Source: Candidatus Flexifilum affinis (lineage in GTDB: Bacteria > Chloroflexota > Anaerolineae > Aggregatilineales > Phototrophicaceae). From it: DNA of 64,000 nucleotides. Below the pieces are notes generated by a model that saw nothing but the letters and a program-made list of their open reading frames with translations, made no database searches and was not told the origin of the DNA. Positions within the stretch are counted from its first letter, which is position 1; every line of letters begins with the position of its first letter. The position numbers were made by a program, and so were the translations under genes. Below are positions 35,630 to 44,243 of this stretch, in pieces. Where the stretch lies: the NCBI GenBank assembly GCA_016713325.1, contig JADJPJ010000023.1, forward strand, positions 58,747 through 122,746, given 5' to 3'.

Positions 35630-36151
35630 GTGTCGGACCGAATTCTTGTCGCTTATGCCACCTGCACCGGTTCCACCGCCGGGGTCGCCGAAGCCATTGC
35701 TCAGACGCTGCGCGACAGCGGTGCCCAGGTCGACGTGCGTCTGGTGCATGAAGTGACCAGCCTGGCGGAGTACGACGCCGTGGTGATCGGCAGCGCCATT
35801 CAGAACAAGCAGTGGCTCCCCGAGGCGATGGTCTTCGTGCAGGAACACCGCGAGGAACTGAACCGCAAACCCTTCGCGGCCTTTCTGGTCTGCATGACGA
35901 TGGCCATGAAGAATGTCAACGCCACGACCCGCACCATGGTCGCCGACTGGCTGGTGCCGGTGCGCGCGCTCGTGCCGACGGTCGCCGAAGGCGCTTTCGC
36001 CGGCACGCTGTATTTGAACAAGATCCCCGACTTCTGGGCGCGCCTGGGCTTCCGCATCAGCGTGTGGACCGGCGTCTGGAAGGAAGGCGACCACCGCGAC
36101 TGGAACGCCATTCGCGCCTGGGCCGCCGCCCTCCCCACCAAATTCTCGTAA
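35630..36151 (+). CDS. Flavodoxin-domain protein (HemG-like)
   Basis: 173 aa, GTG start behind AGGAGGT. Flavodoxin fold: FMN phosphate loop ATCTGSTAGVAEAIA (about residues 9-23), YDAVVIGSAI, AFLVCMTMAM, and a final strand-helix WTGVWKEGDHRDW. The pattern resembles menaquinone-dependent protoporphyrinogen oxidase HemG and related flavodoxins, but no heme gene is nearby, so the substrate is left open. The GTG start lies 120 bp after the TetR stop. Confidence 0.8.
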   Translation: MSDRILVAYATCTGSTAGVAEAIAQTLRDSGAQVDVRLVHEVTSLAEYDAVVIGSAIQNKQWLPEAMVFVQEHREELNRKPFAAFLVCMTMAMKNVNATTRTMVADWLVPVRALVPTVAEGAFAGTLYLNKIPDFWARLGFRISVWTGVWKEGDHRDWNAIRAWAAALPTKFS

Positions 36152-36219
36152 CAACACGCTCCCGGAGATTCCGCTGTCCGACGGCCCGTAGGGACGCGCT
36201 TCTGCGCGTCCCCGCGGGT

Positions 36220-36663
36220 CTAACACTTCCGCATGTGCAGAATCGGGTACGGCTTGCCCATCCCATCCAGTTCGGAGCGCCGAAACGTCTCGAACCCCAG
36301 GTGCAGGTAGAACCCCACGGCCTGCTCATTCTGCTCGTTGACGTCCACCTCGGTCGCGCCCAGCGTCTCGACGGCATGGGTCATCAGCCGCCGACCCGCG
36401 CCCTGCCCCCGACAGTCGGGGTGGATGAACAGCATCTCCACCTTGACGTCGCCGACCGCGATGAAGCCGGCCACCGCGCCCGCCTCGTCACGCACGCAGG
36501 CGAGCACCAGCTTCGGCAGCACGTCGCGCACGATCGGCCGGAAGATTTCGATATCGGACGATGAGACGAAGTCATGGGTAGCGCGTACCGACGCCTCCCA
36601 CACCTCGACCACGCGCGGGTAGTCCTCAGCATGGACGGGAAAGATGCCGGTCTGCACGTGCAT
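36220..36663 (-). CDS. GNAT family N-acetyltransferase
   Basis: 147 aa. Core strand VEMLFIHPDCRGQGAGRRLMTHAVE (about residues 74-98) contains the Q/R-x-x-G-x-G/A acetyl-CoA loop, and VDVNEQNEQAVGFYLHLGF is the conserved last region. The start HVQTGIFPVHAEDYPRVVEVWEASVRATHDF resembles YjaB-type enzymes. Substrate unknown. Single gene. Confidence 0.88.
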   Translation of the reverse strand: MHVQTGIFPVHAEDYPRVVEVWEASVRATHDFVSSSDIEIFRPIVRDVLPKLVLACVRDEAGAVAGFIAVGDVKVEMLFIHPDCRGQGAGRRLMTHAVETLGATEVDVNEQNEQAVGFYLHLGFETFRRSELDGMGKPYPILHMRKC

Positions 36664-36737
36664 GATCGGTTCCTCACGGACTCTCTGGTTCGTCGGGAAC
36701 CTCCATTATCACCGATCTTCCCCTCTCCGTGACGCGC

Positions 36738-36768
36738 AAAAAATAGGGCGACCGCTAGGCCGCCCCGT
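36738..36768 (-). terminator. Hairpin terminator downstream of the beta-mannosidase gene
   Basis: On the minus strand GGGGCGGCC-TAGC-GGTCGCCC is followed by TATTTTTTG. It lies 265 bp after the beta-mannosidase stop, with only repeats between. Confidence 0.5.
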
Positions 36769-36924
36769 TAATCTTCTGAGAGTGAGCGAGGTTTATCCTC
36801 AGAGCATCTTCGTGAAGGCTAGCGTTACAACCACTCATCCCTTCTCCCACGCAAGCGTGCGATCAAGCTCGCCATAGAGGGGAAACCTATCGCAGCTACC
36901 TGGGGACGGATGACCCGGATCAAG

Positions 36925-36961
36925 CCCCCTCTCCAGCATGGAGAGGGGGTTGGGGGTGAGG
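36925..36961. repeat. Palindromic CCCCCTCTCC/GGAGAGGGGG module
   Basis: CCCCCTCTCCAGCATGGAGAGGGGG then TTGGGGGTGAGG. Same module as at 8253-8299 and 18880-18912. The 371-bp gap 36664-37034 otherwise holds the terminator and, next to the gene stop, a polypyrimidine tract. Confidence 0.6.
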
Positions 36962-37034
36962 TTTAGAGGCTTTGCAAACATGCTCTCATTTCTCATCCCT
37001 TCTTTTCCCTCAGTACTCTGCACTCAGTCCTGTC

Positions 37035-39524
37035 TCAGTACGTCTCCACCAGCGACCGGGCCTGCAAGCCTGCACGGATCGCCTCGATCCCCTGGCCATC
37101 GCGCGCCGTCACCGTAACTATCTTCGTCTGCCCGGGGGCCAGGTGGAAGAAGTTGTCGCTGAAAACCGCATCCTTACCGCCGGCGTCGCCGTTATCGCCC
37201 GTCTCCAGCCAGACGAACAGCGCCGGGGCATCCGCCTCGACCGTTACCGTGAGCGTCTGGCCGTTTCCCACGACGGTCATCCGCAGGGGCGTCGCCACCA
37301 GTTCGATGTGCTTCGGTCGGGTGAACAGGACCAGATTCTCGGAGACCGTTTCCCCGCCGACCGCCAGCGTCAGGAAGACCAGCAGATCGCGCGACGTGTG
37401 CGCCGCCAGCAGATCGCTCAGGTTTACGGTGGTGACCTTCTCGCTGCCCAGCGGCTTGACGGTGACCGGCAGCTCCCCGGACTGCAGGAGGCCGCCCTCC
37501 GCCGTCACGACACGCCAGCGGGCAATCGCCTCGACCGCGTCGACGCGATCGCTGCTCACGTACAGGTCGAAGCGCCCGGCCGGAATATCTTCGACGCCGC
37601 TGATCAGCAGCGGGGCGAAGAAGCGCCGCGCCATGTACTGGAGCGCCTTCCAGTTGCCGGCGTAGTCGATGCTCGACCAGGTCGGCCCCGGCCAGCAATC
37701 GTTGAGCTGCCAGTACAGCGCCCCCATGGTCTGCGGCATGTTGCGCCGCCAGCCCTCGAAGGCGTACTGCATGGCCAGGCCCTGCAAAATCTGGCTCAGC
37801 CAGACCAGGTGATTGAAGTCGTTGGGCAGGCGGAACCAGCTCAGCATGTAGTCGACGATGGTGCTGTTGCCGATGGCGCTGCGCTGGTGGTGCTCCATCA
37901 CGTAGCTCGTGATGTTGCGGTCTTCCGGCAGCGTGAAGCCCTCGATCGTCTTCGGCGGCGGGAAGGACTGGAAGCCGAACTCGCTCACGAAGCGGTCGGT
38001 ACGGGTGTGGTACCACTCGAACGGCTGCCGCCCGTGCCACACGTTCCACAGGTGAGAGTCGCCCCACCTCGGGTTCTGGTGATCTTCGCGTTCACCATAC
38101 GGACTGTGACCGCTGCTCGGCCAGTACGGGCGGCCCGCATCGAGCGCATTCACCACTTCCGGCAGCAGCTTGTCGAACAGCAGGCCGTATACCTCCCAGG
38201 AGATCGTCTCCTTCCAGTGACTGCCGCCCATCCCCTGCTCGATCTCGTTGTTGCCGCACCACAGGGCGATGCAGGCGTGATGCCGCAGCCGGCGTACGTT
38301 GTCCTCGGCCTCGGCCTGCACGTTGGCCATGAACTCGGCGTCGTACGACGGGTACACGCCGCAGGCGAACATGAAGTCCTGCCAGATGGCGATGCCGAAT
38401 TCGTCGCACAGGTCGTAAAAGTCATCGCTCTCGTAGGTGCCGCCGCCCCACACGCGGATCATGTTCATGTGCACCTGTCGGGCGTCGTCCAGCAGTTGCC
38501 GGAGCTGGTCCCGCGTCACCCGAGCCGCGAACGGATCGGCCGGAATCCAGTTGGCGCCATTGGCGAAGAAGGGCACCCCGTTGATCGAGAAGGCGAACGA
38601 CTCGCCCCACTCGTCCAGGTGGCGCTCCAGCGTCAGCACGCGCAGGCCGACCCGTCGCGTCCACGAATTCAGACGCGCGCCGTCCGCACCCTCCAGCCCG
38701 ACAGCGACCGTGTACAGCGGCTGCTCGCCCAGGCTGTTGGTCCACCACAGGCGCGGGTTCTCGACCGCCACCGTAGTTTCGAAGCGCCCCTCGGAGACCG
38801 ACGCCCTGGCCGCAGCCACCTGCCCGCCGTCAATCGACAACGCAACCTCGGCGCTCAGCCCATCGCCATTGCCCTCGACGGTGCCGCGAACCGTCAGCAG
38901 CACTTTCCCCGGCGTGCCGTGATCCTGTGCCACCTGCACGTCATTCAGCCGCGCCGTGTTGTAGGCCACCAGCTCGATGTCGCGCCAGATCCCACTGGTG
39001 ACCAGCACCGGGCCCCAGTCCCAGCCGAAGTTGCACGGCTCCTTGCGAATCCATGCCCCGCTGTTGACGCGCATCGGCTGCACCCAACCGGGCATCGCGC
39101 CTTTCTCGGCATCCATCCGCTCGGCATAGGGCAGCGGCGCGGTGAAGTGGACGCGGATCGTGTTCTCGCCAGGGCGCAGCAGCGCTTTGGCGTCGAATTC
39201 CCAGGTGCGGAACATGTTGTCCGTCGCACCCAGCGGCGCGCCGTTCAGCGTGAGGGCGGCAATCGTGTCCAGCCCATGGCAGCGCAGCAGCACGCGGTCG
39301 TGCTCCAGCAGTGCGGCCGGGATCTCGAAGCGGCGCTCGTAGATCCAGTCCACATTGCTGACCCACTGCACGCTCAGTTCATTGTCGCGAAAATACGGGT
39401 CGGGGATGCGCCCGGCATTCAGCAGATCGGTGTGTACGCATCCAGGGACCAGGGCCGCGATCGAGTCATCCGGCTGGTCGACGCGCCAGACCGACCAGGC
39501 GCCGTTGAGGGAAAAGGTTTCCAA
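37035..39524 (-). CDS. Beta-mannosidase, glycoside hydrolase family 2
   Basis: 829 aa, usual length for GH2 beta-mannosidases. N-terminal jelly-roll (FSLNGAWSVWRVDQPD, VPGCVHTDLL, WIYERRFEIP), immunoglobulin-like domain, then a TIM barrel with acid/base Glu in ALWCGNNEIEQG (about residue 430) and nucleophile Glu in RFVSEFGFQSFP; NFGWDWGPVLVTSGIW is the family signature. No signal peptide, so it probably acts in the cytoplasm on imported mannosides. A LacI-type AATCGTTT site lies 40 bp upstream. Confidence 0.93.
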   Translation of the reverse strand: METFSLNGAWSVWRVDQPDDSIAALVPGCVHTDLLNAGRIPDPYFRDNELSVQWVSNVDWIYERRFEIPAALLEHDRVLLRCHGLDTIAALTLNGAPLGATDNMFRTWEFDAKALLRPGENTIRVHFTAPLPYAERMDAEKGAMPGWVQPMRVNSGAWIRKEPCNFGWDWGPVLVTSGIWRDIELVAYNTARLNDVQVAQDHGTPGKVLLTVRGTVEGNGDGLSAEVALSIDGGQVAAARASVSEGRFETTVAVENPRLWWTNSLGEQPLYTVAVGLEGADGARLNSWTRRVGLRVLTLERHLDEWGESFAFSINGVPFFANGANWIPADPFAARVTRDQLRQLLDDARQVHMNMIRVWGGGTYESDDFYDLCDEFGIAIWQDFMFACGVYPSYDAEFMANVQAEAEDNVRRLRHHACIALWCGNNEIEQGMGGSHWKETISWEVYGLLFDKLLPEVVNALDAGRPYWPSSGHSPYGEREDHQNPRWGDSHLWNVWHGRQPFEWYHTRTDRFVSEFGFQSFPPPKTIEGFTLPEDRNITSYVMEHHQRSAIGNSTIVDYMLSWFRLPNDFNHLVWLSQILQGLAMQYAFEGWRRNMPQTMGALYWQLNDCWPGPTWSSIDYAGNWKALQYMARRFFAPLLISGVEDIPAGRFDLYVSSDRVDAVEAIARWRVVTAEGGLLQSGELPVTVKPLGSEKVTTVNLSDLLAAHTSRDLLVFLTLAVGGETVSENLVLFTRPKHIELVATPLRMTVVGNGQTLTVTVEADAPALFVWLETGDNGDAGGKDAVFSDNFFHLAPGQTKIVTVTARDGQGIEAIRAGLQARSLVETY

Positions 39525-39562
39525 AATGGGGTACTCCGAGAGTCAGTCCACAGGGCGATTCG

Positions 39563-39576
39563 TTAATCGTTTCATG
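39563..39576 (-). promoter_or_regulatory. LacI-type operator candidate upstream of the beta-mannosidase
   Basis: TTAATCGTTTCATG contains AANCGNTT and shares ten bases (TTAATCGTTT) with the operator in front of pgmB. It is less symmetrical than that one. Confidence 0.45.
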
Positions 39577-39721
39577 TTGGCGTGTTCTGGCGGTGGCGTC
39601 AAGCAGTAAACCTTTGATTAACCGCATTACCACTTCTCATTTAACCTTGATAAAATCATACAGCATTGATATATTGATAACCGCCATAATCATAATTCAC
39701 GGACCACGAGGCGCGTAGCGT

Positions 39722-40417
39722 ATGGGTGAGGCCGCCGCCAACCGGCATTCTCCGCAAAGTTATCTGGCTGAAGCGTATCGAATCGCCTACTACCAGGACC
39801 ACAGCCCCTTTATCTCCACCTCAGCGCTGGCGGAAGCGCTGGGCGTGTCTGCGCCTGCCGTCACCCGCATGGTGCAGCGCCTGAAAGATGCCGGCTACAT
39901 CGAGCACGAACCGTACCGGGGCATCACGCTCACCCGCGCCGGGGAGCGGGAGGCGCTGACCAACATCCGCCGCCACCGTCTGGTCGAGGTCTTCCTGGTC
40001 GACGTGATGAACTTCGGCTGGCATGAGGTCCACGACGATGCCGATGCGCTGGGCGAGGCCGTCAGCGACCTGGTGGTGGGCAAGATGAGCCAGATGACCC
40101 GCGAGCCGCGCCGCTGCCCGCATGGGGAACCGATTCCTTCTGCCGATGGTACCATGCCGCGCGTGCGCGACTTCCCGCTCAACGAGCAGGCGCCGGGGCA
40201 GACCTTCGCGCTCAGCCGCGTCAACACCCACGAGGTCGACAAGCTCAAGTACCTGGGCGAACTGGGCCTGCGCCCCGGCAAGACCTTCACCCTGGTGGCC
40301 CGCGCCCCCTTCAGCGGACCCATCCAGCTCGACCTCGATGGCGAGACCGTCATGCTCGGCCACGAACTGGCGGGCGCGCTCCGCGTCTGCCCCCCCGAAG
40401 CCTTCGACCTGGGCTAA
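39722..40417 (+). CDS. DtxR/MntR family metal-dependent regulator
   Basis: 231 aa. Winged-helix head (SPFISTSALAEALGVSAPAVTRMVQRLKDAGYIEHEPYRGITLT), metal-binding/dimerisation helices (RRHRLVEVFLVDVMNFGWHEVHDDADALGEAVSD; RRCPHGEPIPS carrying Cys and His ligands), and a C-terminal FeoA/SH3-like domain (LRPGKTFTLVARAPFSGPIQLDLDG). This is the full-length iron- or manganese-sensing type. No metal transporter is next to it, so its targets are elsewhere. Preceded by an A+T-rich 200-bp region. Confidence 0.92.
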   Translation: MGEAAANRHSPQSYLAEAYRIAYYQDHSPFISTSALAEALGVSAPAVTRMVQRLKDAGYIEHEPYRGITLTRAGEREALTNIRRHRLVEVFLVDVMNFGWHEVHDDADALGEAVSDLVVGKMSQMTREPRRCPHGEPIPSADGTMPRVRDFPLNEQAPGQTFALSRVNTHEVDKLKYLGELGLRPGKTFTLVARAPFSGPIQLDLDGETVMLGHELAGALRVCPPEAFDLG

Positions 40418-40429
40418 CCGCACCGCCGC

Positions 40430-40690
40430 AGCGGCTTCACGCGGAACGTCCGTTTGTGGTCGGCGACCACCGTGCCGTCGACATCTTCCCCACGCAAATA
40501 ATCCAGCGCATGGGCGGGTAGGGCACAAACTGGACCAGCAGCTCGCCCATTCGGGATGCTCACCTTCCACCTGCACCCGGTCGACGCCATCGCCGCCCAG
40601 CCACTGCACGGTGAAGGGGATCGGATCTACGGTTGTATGGGGTGGCGCAGGGGCTGTGTCCGCCCGCCAGGACCACCAGAAACAAGATCT
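40430..40690 (-). pseudogene. Possible remnant of a coding region
   Basis: On the minus strand short stretches read as protein in different frames: QWLGGDGVDRVQVEGEHPEW near 40545-40605 and ALDYLRGEDVDGTVVADHKR with a following TFRVKPLRR near 40425-40515. These look like one decayed or frameshifted C-terminal segment. No parent family recognised. The rest of the 282-bp gap is repeat-like. Confidence 0.3.
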
Positions 40691-40699
40691 CGTTCCTCA

Positions 40700-41797
40700 T
40701 CACTCATGCCTCATTCCTTCTTTTCGCTTCCCCGTGTGCCGGCGCACCTCGGCGATCTGCGCGTCGGTCACCGCGTGCTCGAAGCTGCGGAAGCCGCTCA
40801 GCTTGAAGCCATGCCGCCCGGCGATCTCGCCGATCTCCAGCGCTCGCTCGACCGGGATCTCTTTGCCGATGGTGTAATCCTCATAGCGGCCTTCCATCGC
40901 CAGGGCCATCGTCTCGGCCATGCAGGCGTAGGCCTTGCCCGGCGGAAAACCGAAATCGAAGTGGAAATCCGGCTCGCCTGGCACCTCGACCATGCCGCCC
41001 TCGATCACCAGCACGTCCGGTCGCCGCTCGGCCACCCGCCTGGAGACATCGCGCGGGCGGGCCACATCGCAGACGACGACCCCCGGCTTCAGGTGCTCCG
41101 GCTCGATCACGGTGTGGATGGCGCTGGTCACGGTCAGGATCAAATCGGCGCGGTAGATCGCCTCGACGTTGGTGGTGGCGGTCGTTTTGCCGCCGCGCGC
41201 CTCGCATGCGGCCTTGACCGATGCCAGCGCCTCCTCGCGTCGCCCGACCAGGATCAGGACCTTGCAGGTCCCGGCCATCAGCAGGGCGCACGTCCGGCCG
41301 ATCGAGCCGGTCGCGCCGACGATCGCCACGGTCGCCGTCTCCATCGGAATGTCCATGACTCGTCCGGCCTCGCGGATGGCGTCGGCGGCGATCACCACGG
41401 TGTAGCTGTCGCCGGTCGTGACCGGGATGTCCAGCCGCTGCGCGATCGTCGCGCCCGCATCGCCGACCACCGAGGTGAAGGCCCCCAGCCCCAGCATCCG
41501 CGCGCCCAGCGACTCCGCCAGCTTGCCGCAGGCGACGATCTTGTCGTAGACCACCTTCACGGGCAGTGACATCATCGTCGGCGGGGTGTACGGACAGGCG
41601 ATCAGCCAACCGCGCAGCTCGCGCCCGGTCGACTGCGAGCGCACCCCGTTCACTTCGGAGATGTACACGGGCGGGAAAAACCGCGAAAAGAAGTTGATCT
41701 GCCGCTCGGTCAGGATCTTGCCGAGCAGCGGATACTTGCGCGCCACATCCTTCTTGATCTGAATCGGATGGATGATGAACGCGAAGGTGTCATCCAT
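40700..41797 (-). CDS. Acyl-ACP-reductase (AAR)-like / shikimate-dehydrogenase-fold oxidoreductase
   Basis: 365 aa. The layout resembles cyanobacterial long-chain acyl-ACP reductase: LGLGAFTSVVGDAG (compare ALGGFSS), TTGDSYTVVIAADAI, the nucleotide loop VAIVGATGSIGRTCA, a KVLILVGRREE strand and a late FPPGKAYACMAETMALAMEG (compare FACFAEA). A Cys in the ACPYTPP segment and another in AYACMAE are present; which might be catalytic is unclear. The last residues KRKEGMRHE are encoded by a purine-rich repeat tract. Starts 3 bp after the stop of the beta-helix protein, so the two form an operon. Fatty-aldehyde synthesis is plausible but unproven. Confidence 0.68.
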   Translation of the reverse strand: MDDTFAFIIHPIQIKKDVARKYPLLGKILTERQINFFSRFFPPVYISEVNGVRSQSTGRELRGWLIACPYTPPTMMSLPVKVVYDKIVACGKLAESLGARMLGLGAFTSVVGDAGATIAQRLDIPVTTGDSYTVVIAADAIREAGRVMDIPMETATVAIVGATGSIGRTCALLMAGTCKVLILVGRREEALASVKAACEARGGKTTATTNVEAIYRADLILTVTSAIHTVIEPEHLKPGVVVCDVARPRDVSRRVAERRPDVLVIEGGMVEVPGEPDFHFDFGFPPGKAYACMAETMALAMEGRYEDYTIGKEIPVERALEIGEIAGRHGFKLSGFRSFEHAVTDAQIAEVRRHTGKRKEGMRHE

Positions 41798-41800
41798 AAA

Positions 41801-43117
41801 TCACCAGGTCTCTTCTTGATCCTGCTTGTCGTCGCGGCGCGGGTAATGGCGGGAATGCCGCGTCCGCACGTTGACGGTGTGGTGATCGCTCTCCTCGAAG
41901 GTGACGTTGCGGCCGATCACGCGGCGCTGCGGCGAGGCCACCAGCACCACGTCGGATTCGATCATGCGTCCGGGGAAGACCACCATCCCCGACCCGATGC
42001 GGCAGTTGTGCCCGACGGCGCTGCCGAGCACGATCTGGCCGACCTCTTCCAGTTCGCCATGCAGGTTGGCGGCGCGAATCGGCCGCTGCTCCAGCAGGTT
42101 GAAGTCGGTGAAGGTGCAGCCCGCGCCCACGAAACTGTGACGCCCGATGACGCACATTTGCAGGCAGGTGTTCTGCGCCACGATCGTATTTTCCATGACC
42201 GCCGTCAGATACAGCGCCGCGCGGAAGGGCAAAAAGCAACCGTCGCCCACGCTGCTGAACATCAGGCTGCACCCGTCGTCGATCGTCACGTTGTCGCCGA
42301 TCGTGCAGTTGTCGATGAACACCCCCGGCCCGATCGAGCAGTTGTCGCCGATCTTCGCCGGCCCGGTGATCACCGCCGTGGGGTGAATCGTCGTGTTCTT
42401 GCCGACCTCGACCACCGCCGACGTGCTGAGGATTTGCCGCTGTTCCAGGATCGCCCGCCACAGCAGCTTGAGGCTGAAAAAGTTGCGCGTGGCCGCCCGC
42501 CGGTCGACGCGGCTGGCCCGCCCGAACAGCCCGAAGATGATCGAAGCGAAGTAGACGTGCACCCAGCTTTCGATGGCGATCAGCGCCCGCCCCACGCCGT
42601 AGTGCGTCAGGTCGCCCTGTTCCATGCTCATGAAGTCGGGCACACTGTAAAAGCCCATCTGCTGCGAATCGCTCGACAGCACGATCGGGATCACGTCCGG
42701 CGAGTAGCCGTTGGGGAAGTACCACAGATCGGCCAGGCAGACCTGTTTGCCTGTGCTGGGGTCGATGCCCATCTGGAAGGCCCGCGACAGCGGCAGCGTG
42801 TAGGTGCCAAAGGCCGGGTCTTCCGGCGAAAAAGCCGCGCGGCTGGCGTGTCCCGACCGCTGTGCCTCGCTGATGAAGGCGCTCAGGAATTCGACGTCGA
42901 AATAGAGGTTGTCGCGGTAGACCAGCGCCGGGCCGCGCACGCTTTCGATCTCGTCCACGTGCGAGAAGGTTGCGCCCACCGGCACCGCCCTCCGGAACGC
43001 CTTCAGGATCACGTTCTCCTGCACCAGCTTCAGCGGCGCCGTCCCGATGGTCAGTTGGCTGGCCGGCTCGTTGAACGGCGGAATATGACGCGAATCCTCA
43101 ATAATGTATCGCTGCAT
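41801..43117 (-). CDS. Left-handed beta-helix (hexapeptide-repeat) acyltransferase-like protein
   Basis: 438 aa. The N-terminal 210 residues are of unknown type (HVDEIESVRGPALVYRDNLYFD; MSMEQGDLTHYGVG). From about 225 onward hexapeptide repeats dominate: TTIHPTAVITGPAKIGDNCSIGPGVFIDNCTIGDNVTIDDGC, IGRHSFVGAGC, GSAVGHNCRIGSGMVVFPG. Such folds belong to acyl- and sugar-nucleotide-modifying transferases. The His and Lys residues needed for acetyl transfer cannot be fixed by eye. GAGGTCC before the ATG. Linked to the AAR-like gene (3-bp gap). Confidence 0.75.
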   Translation of the reverse strand: MQRYIIEDSRHIPPFNEPASQLTIGTAPLKLVQENVILKAFRRAVPVGATFSHVDEIESVRGPALVYRDNLYFDVEFLSAFISEAQRSGHASRAAFSPEDPAFGTYTLPLSRAFQMGIDPSTGKQVCLADLWYFPNGYSPDVIPIVLSSDSQQMGFYSVPDFMSMEQGDLTHYGVGRALIAIESWVHVYFASIIFGLFGRASRVDRRAATRNFFSLKLLWRAILEQRQILSTSAVVEVGKNTTIHPTAVITGPAKIGDNCSIGPGVFIDNCTIGDNVTIDDGCSLMFSSVGDGCFLPFRAALYLTAVMENTIVAQNTCLQMCVIGRHSFVGAGCTFTDFNLLEQRPIRAANLHGELEEVGQIVLGSAVGHNCRIGSGMVVFPGRMIESDVVLVASPQRRVIGRNVTFEESDHHTVNVRTRHSRHYPRRDDKQDQEETW

Positions 43118-43249
43118 GAAGGACCTCGATTATCGTTGGCAGAGCCGACAGGGAAATTCTACCGCACAGAACGGGCTTCGGGGCGAGGACGAGGGGAGGG
43201 CAAACGCATCACATCACCCGTTCGATTCATGCAAAACCCATCGTGTTTT

Positions 43250-43320
43250 GTAGGGGCGGTTCGTGAGCCGCCCGTTCGCGAGTCACCCGCCATTACGGGC
43301 GCATCGCGATGCGCCCCTAC
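43250..43320. repeat. GTAGGGGCG-type interspersed palindrome
   Basis: GTAGGGGCGGTTCGTGAGCC...GGGCGCATCGCGATGCGCCC ending CTAC: two nested palindromes with complementary ends, in the 285-bp gap before the hydrolase gene. Confidence 0.65.
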
Positions 43321-43402
43321 GAGACGTCTTCCCTGAGGGGAGAAGTCTCTTGTGAGCGCGTTCTTCCTCATCCCCCATCCCGCGACCCTCATCACTTCTC
43401 TT

Positions 43403-44212
43403 CTAGCTGTTGTACAGAAAATCACGCAGCGTGTCATGGAACCGCTCCGGCTCGTCCAGCATGGGGAAGTGGCCGGACTCCTCGAACCAGGCGATCTTGG
43501 CGCCAGGGATGTGGTCTTTGAGGATCTTGTACTGCTTCGGATCGACGAGGTTATCGCGCTTGCCATACACGCCGATCACCGGCACGGTGATCTGGCTCAG
43601 ATGCGGCGTCAGGTCGGTATTGCGCAGCGTGTTGATGCTCTCCCAGAAGGGCCCAAACGCCAGCTTGGAGGCATCGGCCGACAGCATATCGCCCAGGGCC
43701 CTGCCGTCGCGCGCCAGAAAGTGCGAGTACCCCCGCAGAAAGGGCCGGAAGCCCTTCTGGAACAGGTCATAGAGCACCGGTGAGGCTTCGGCCAGTTCCG
43801 CCCATCCGCGATAGGCGGCCACGCGCAGCAAGGGCCGCAGCGAGCTGCCCTGAATCGGCGAGCCGACCACCCCCACCTTGACCACTTTCTCCGGGTAGCG
43901 CATGGCCACGCTCAACGCCACCGTGCCGCCCATCGAATGACCGATCAGCGGCGCCTTGACGATGCCCATGCGGTCCATGAACTGGTTGACCATCGAGCCG
44001 AAATTGCCAACCGAGAAATCTTCGGTGCGCGTGTCGGAGTCGCCAAAGCCGAAGAAGTCAAGCGCGTAGGTACGGAAGTCGCGGCCCAGCACCTCGATGG
44101 TGTTGCGCCACAGCGCCCAGGAGTTGAGCCAACCATGCAGCAGCAGCACGGGGCGCCCCCGGCCGTATGCTTCGTAGTGAACGATCCCCTGTTCGGTGGT
44201 CAGCGTCGCCAT
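43403..44212 (-). CDS. Alpha/beta hydrolase
   Basis: 269 aa. VLLLHGWLNSWALWRNTIEVLGRDFRTYALDFFGFGDSD (oxyanion region), nucleophile elbow IGHSMGGTVA (Ser about 97), acid in VYGKRDNLVDP, His in ESGHFPMLDEPERFHDTL: complete triad. The pattern is that of C-C hydrolases and haloalkane- or haloperoxidase-like esterases; substrate unknown. A purine-rich tract follows the stop on the coding strand. Confidence 0.9.
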   Translation of the reverse strand: MATLTTEQGIVHYEAYGRGRPVLLLHGWLNSWALWRNTIEVLGRDFRTYALDFFGFGDSDTRTEDFSVGNFGSMVNQFMDRMGIVKAPLIGHSMGGTVALSVAMRYPEKVVKVGVVGSPIQGSSLRPLLRVAAYRGWAELAEASPVLYDLFQKGFRPFLRGYSHFLARDGRALGDMLSADASKLAFGPFWESINTLRNTDLTPHLSQITVPVIGVYGKRDNLVDPKQYKILKDHIPGAKIAWFEESGHFPMLDEPERFHDTLRDFLYNS

Positions 44213-44243
44213 AATCGCTGCTGCGGTGTGTGTCGTGGCAAGA

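Noticed and set aside
35630..36151. Confident hemG assignment
   Set aside because: Flavodoxin fold is clear but no heme-pathway neighbour or specific substrate residue supports protoporphyrinogen oxidase activity.
36972..39566. 864-codon open frame on the plus strand
   Set aside because: Antisense shadow of the beta-mannosidase; Arg/Val/Gln-rich with no motifs, while the minus strand has intact GH2 catalytic residues.
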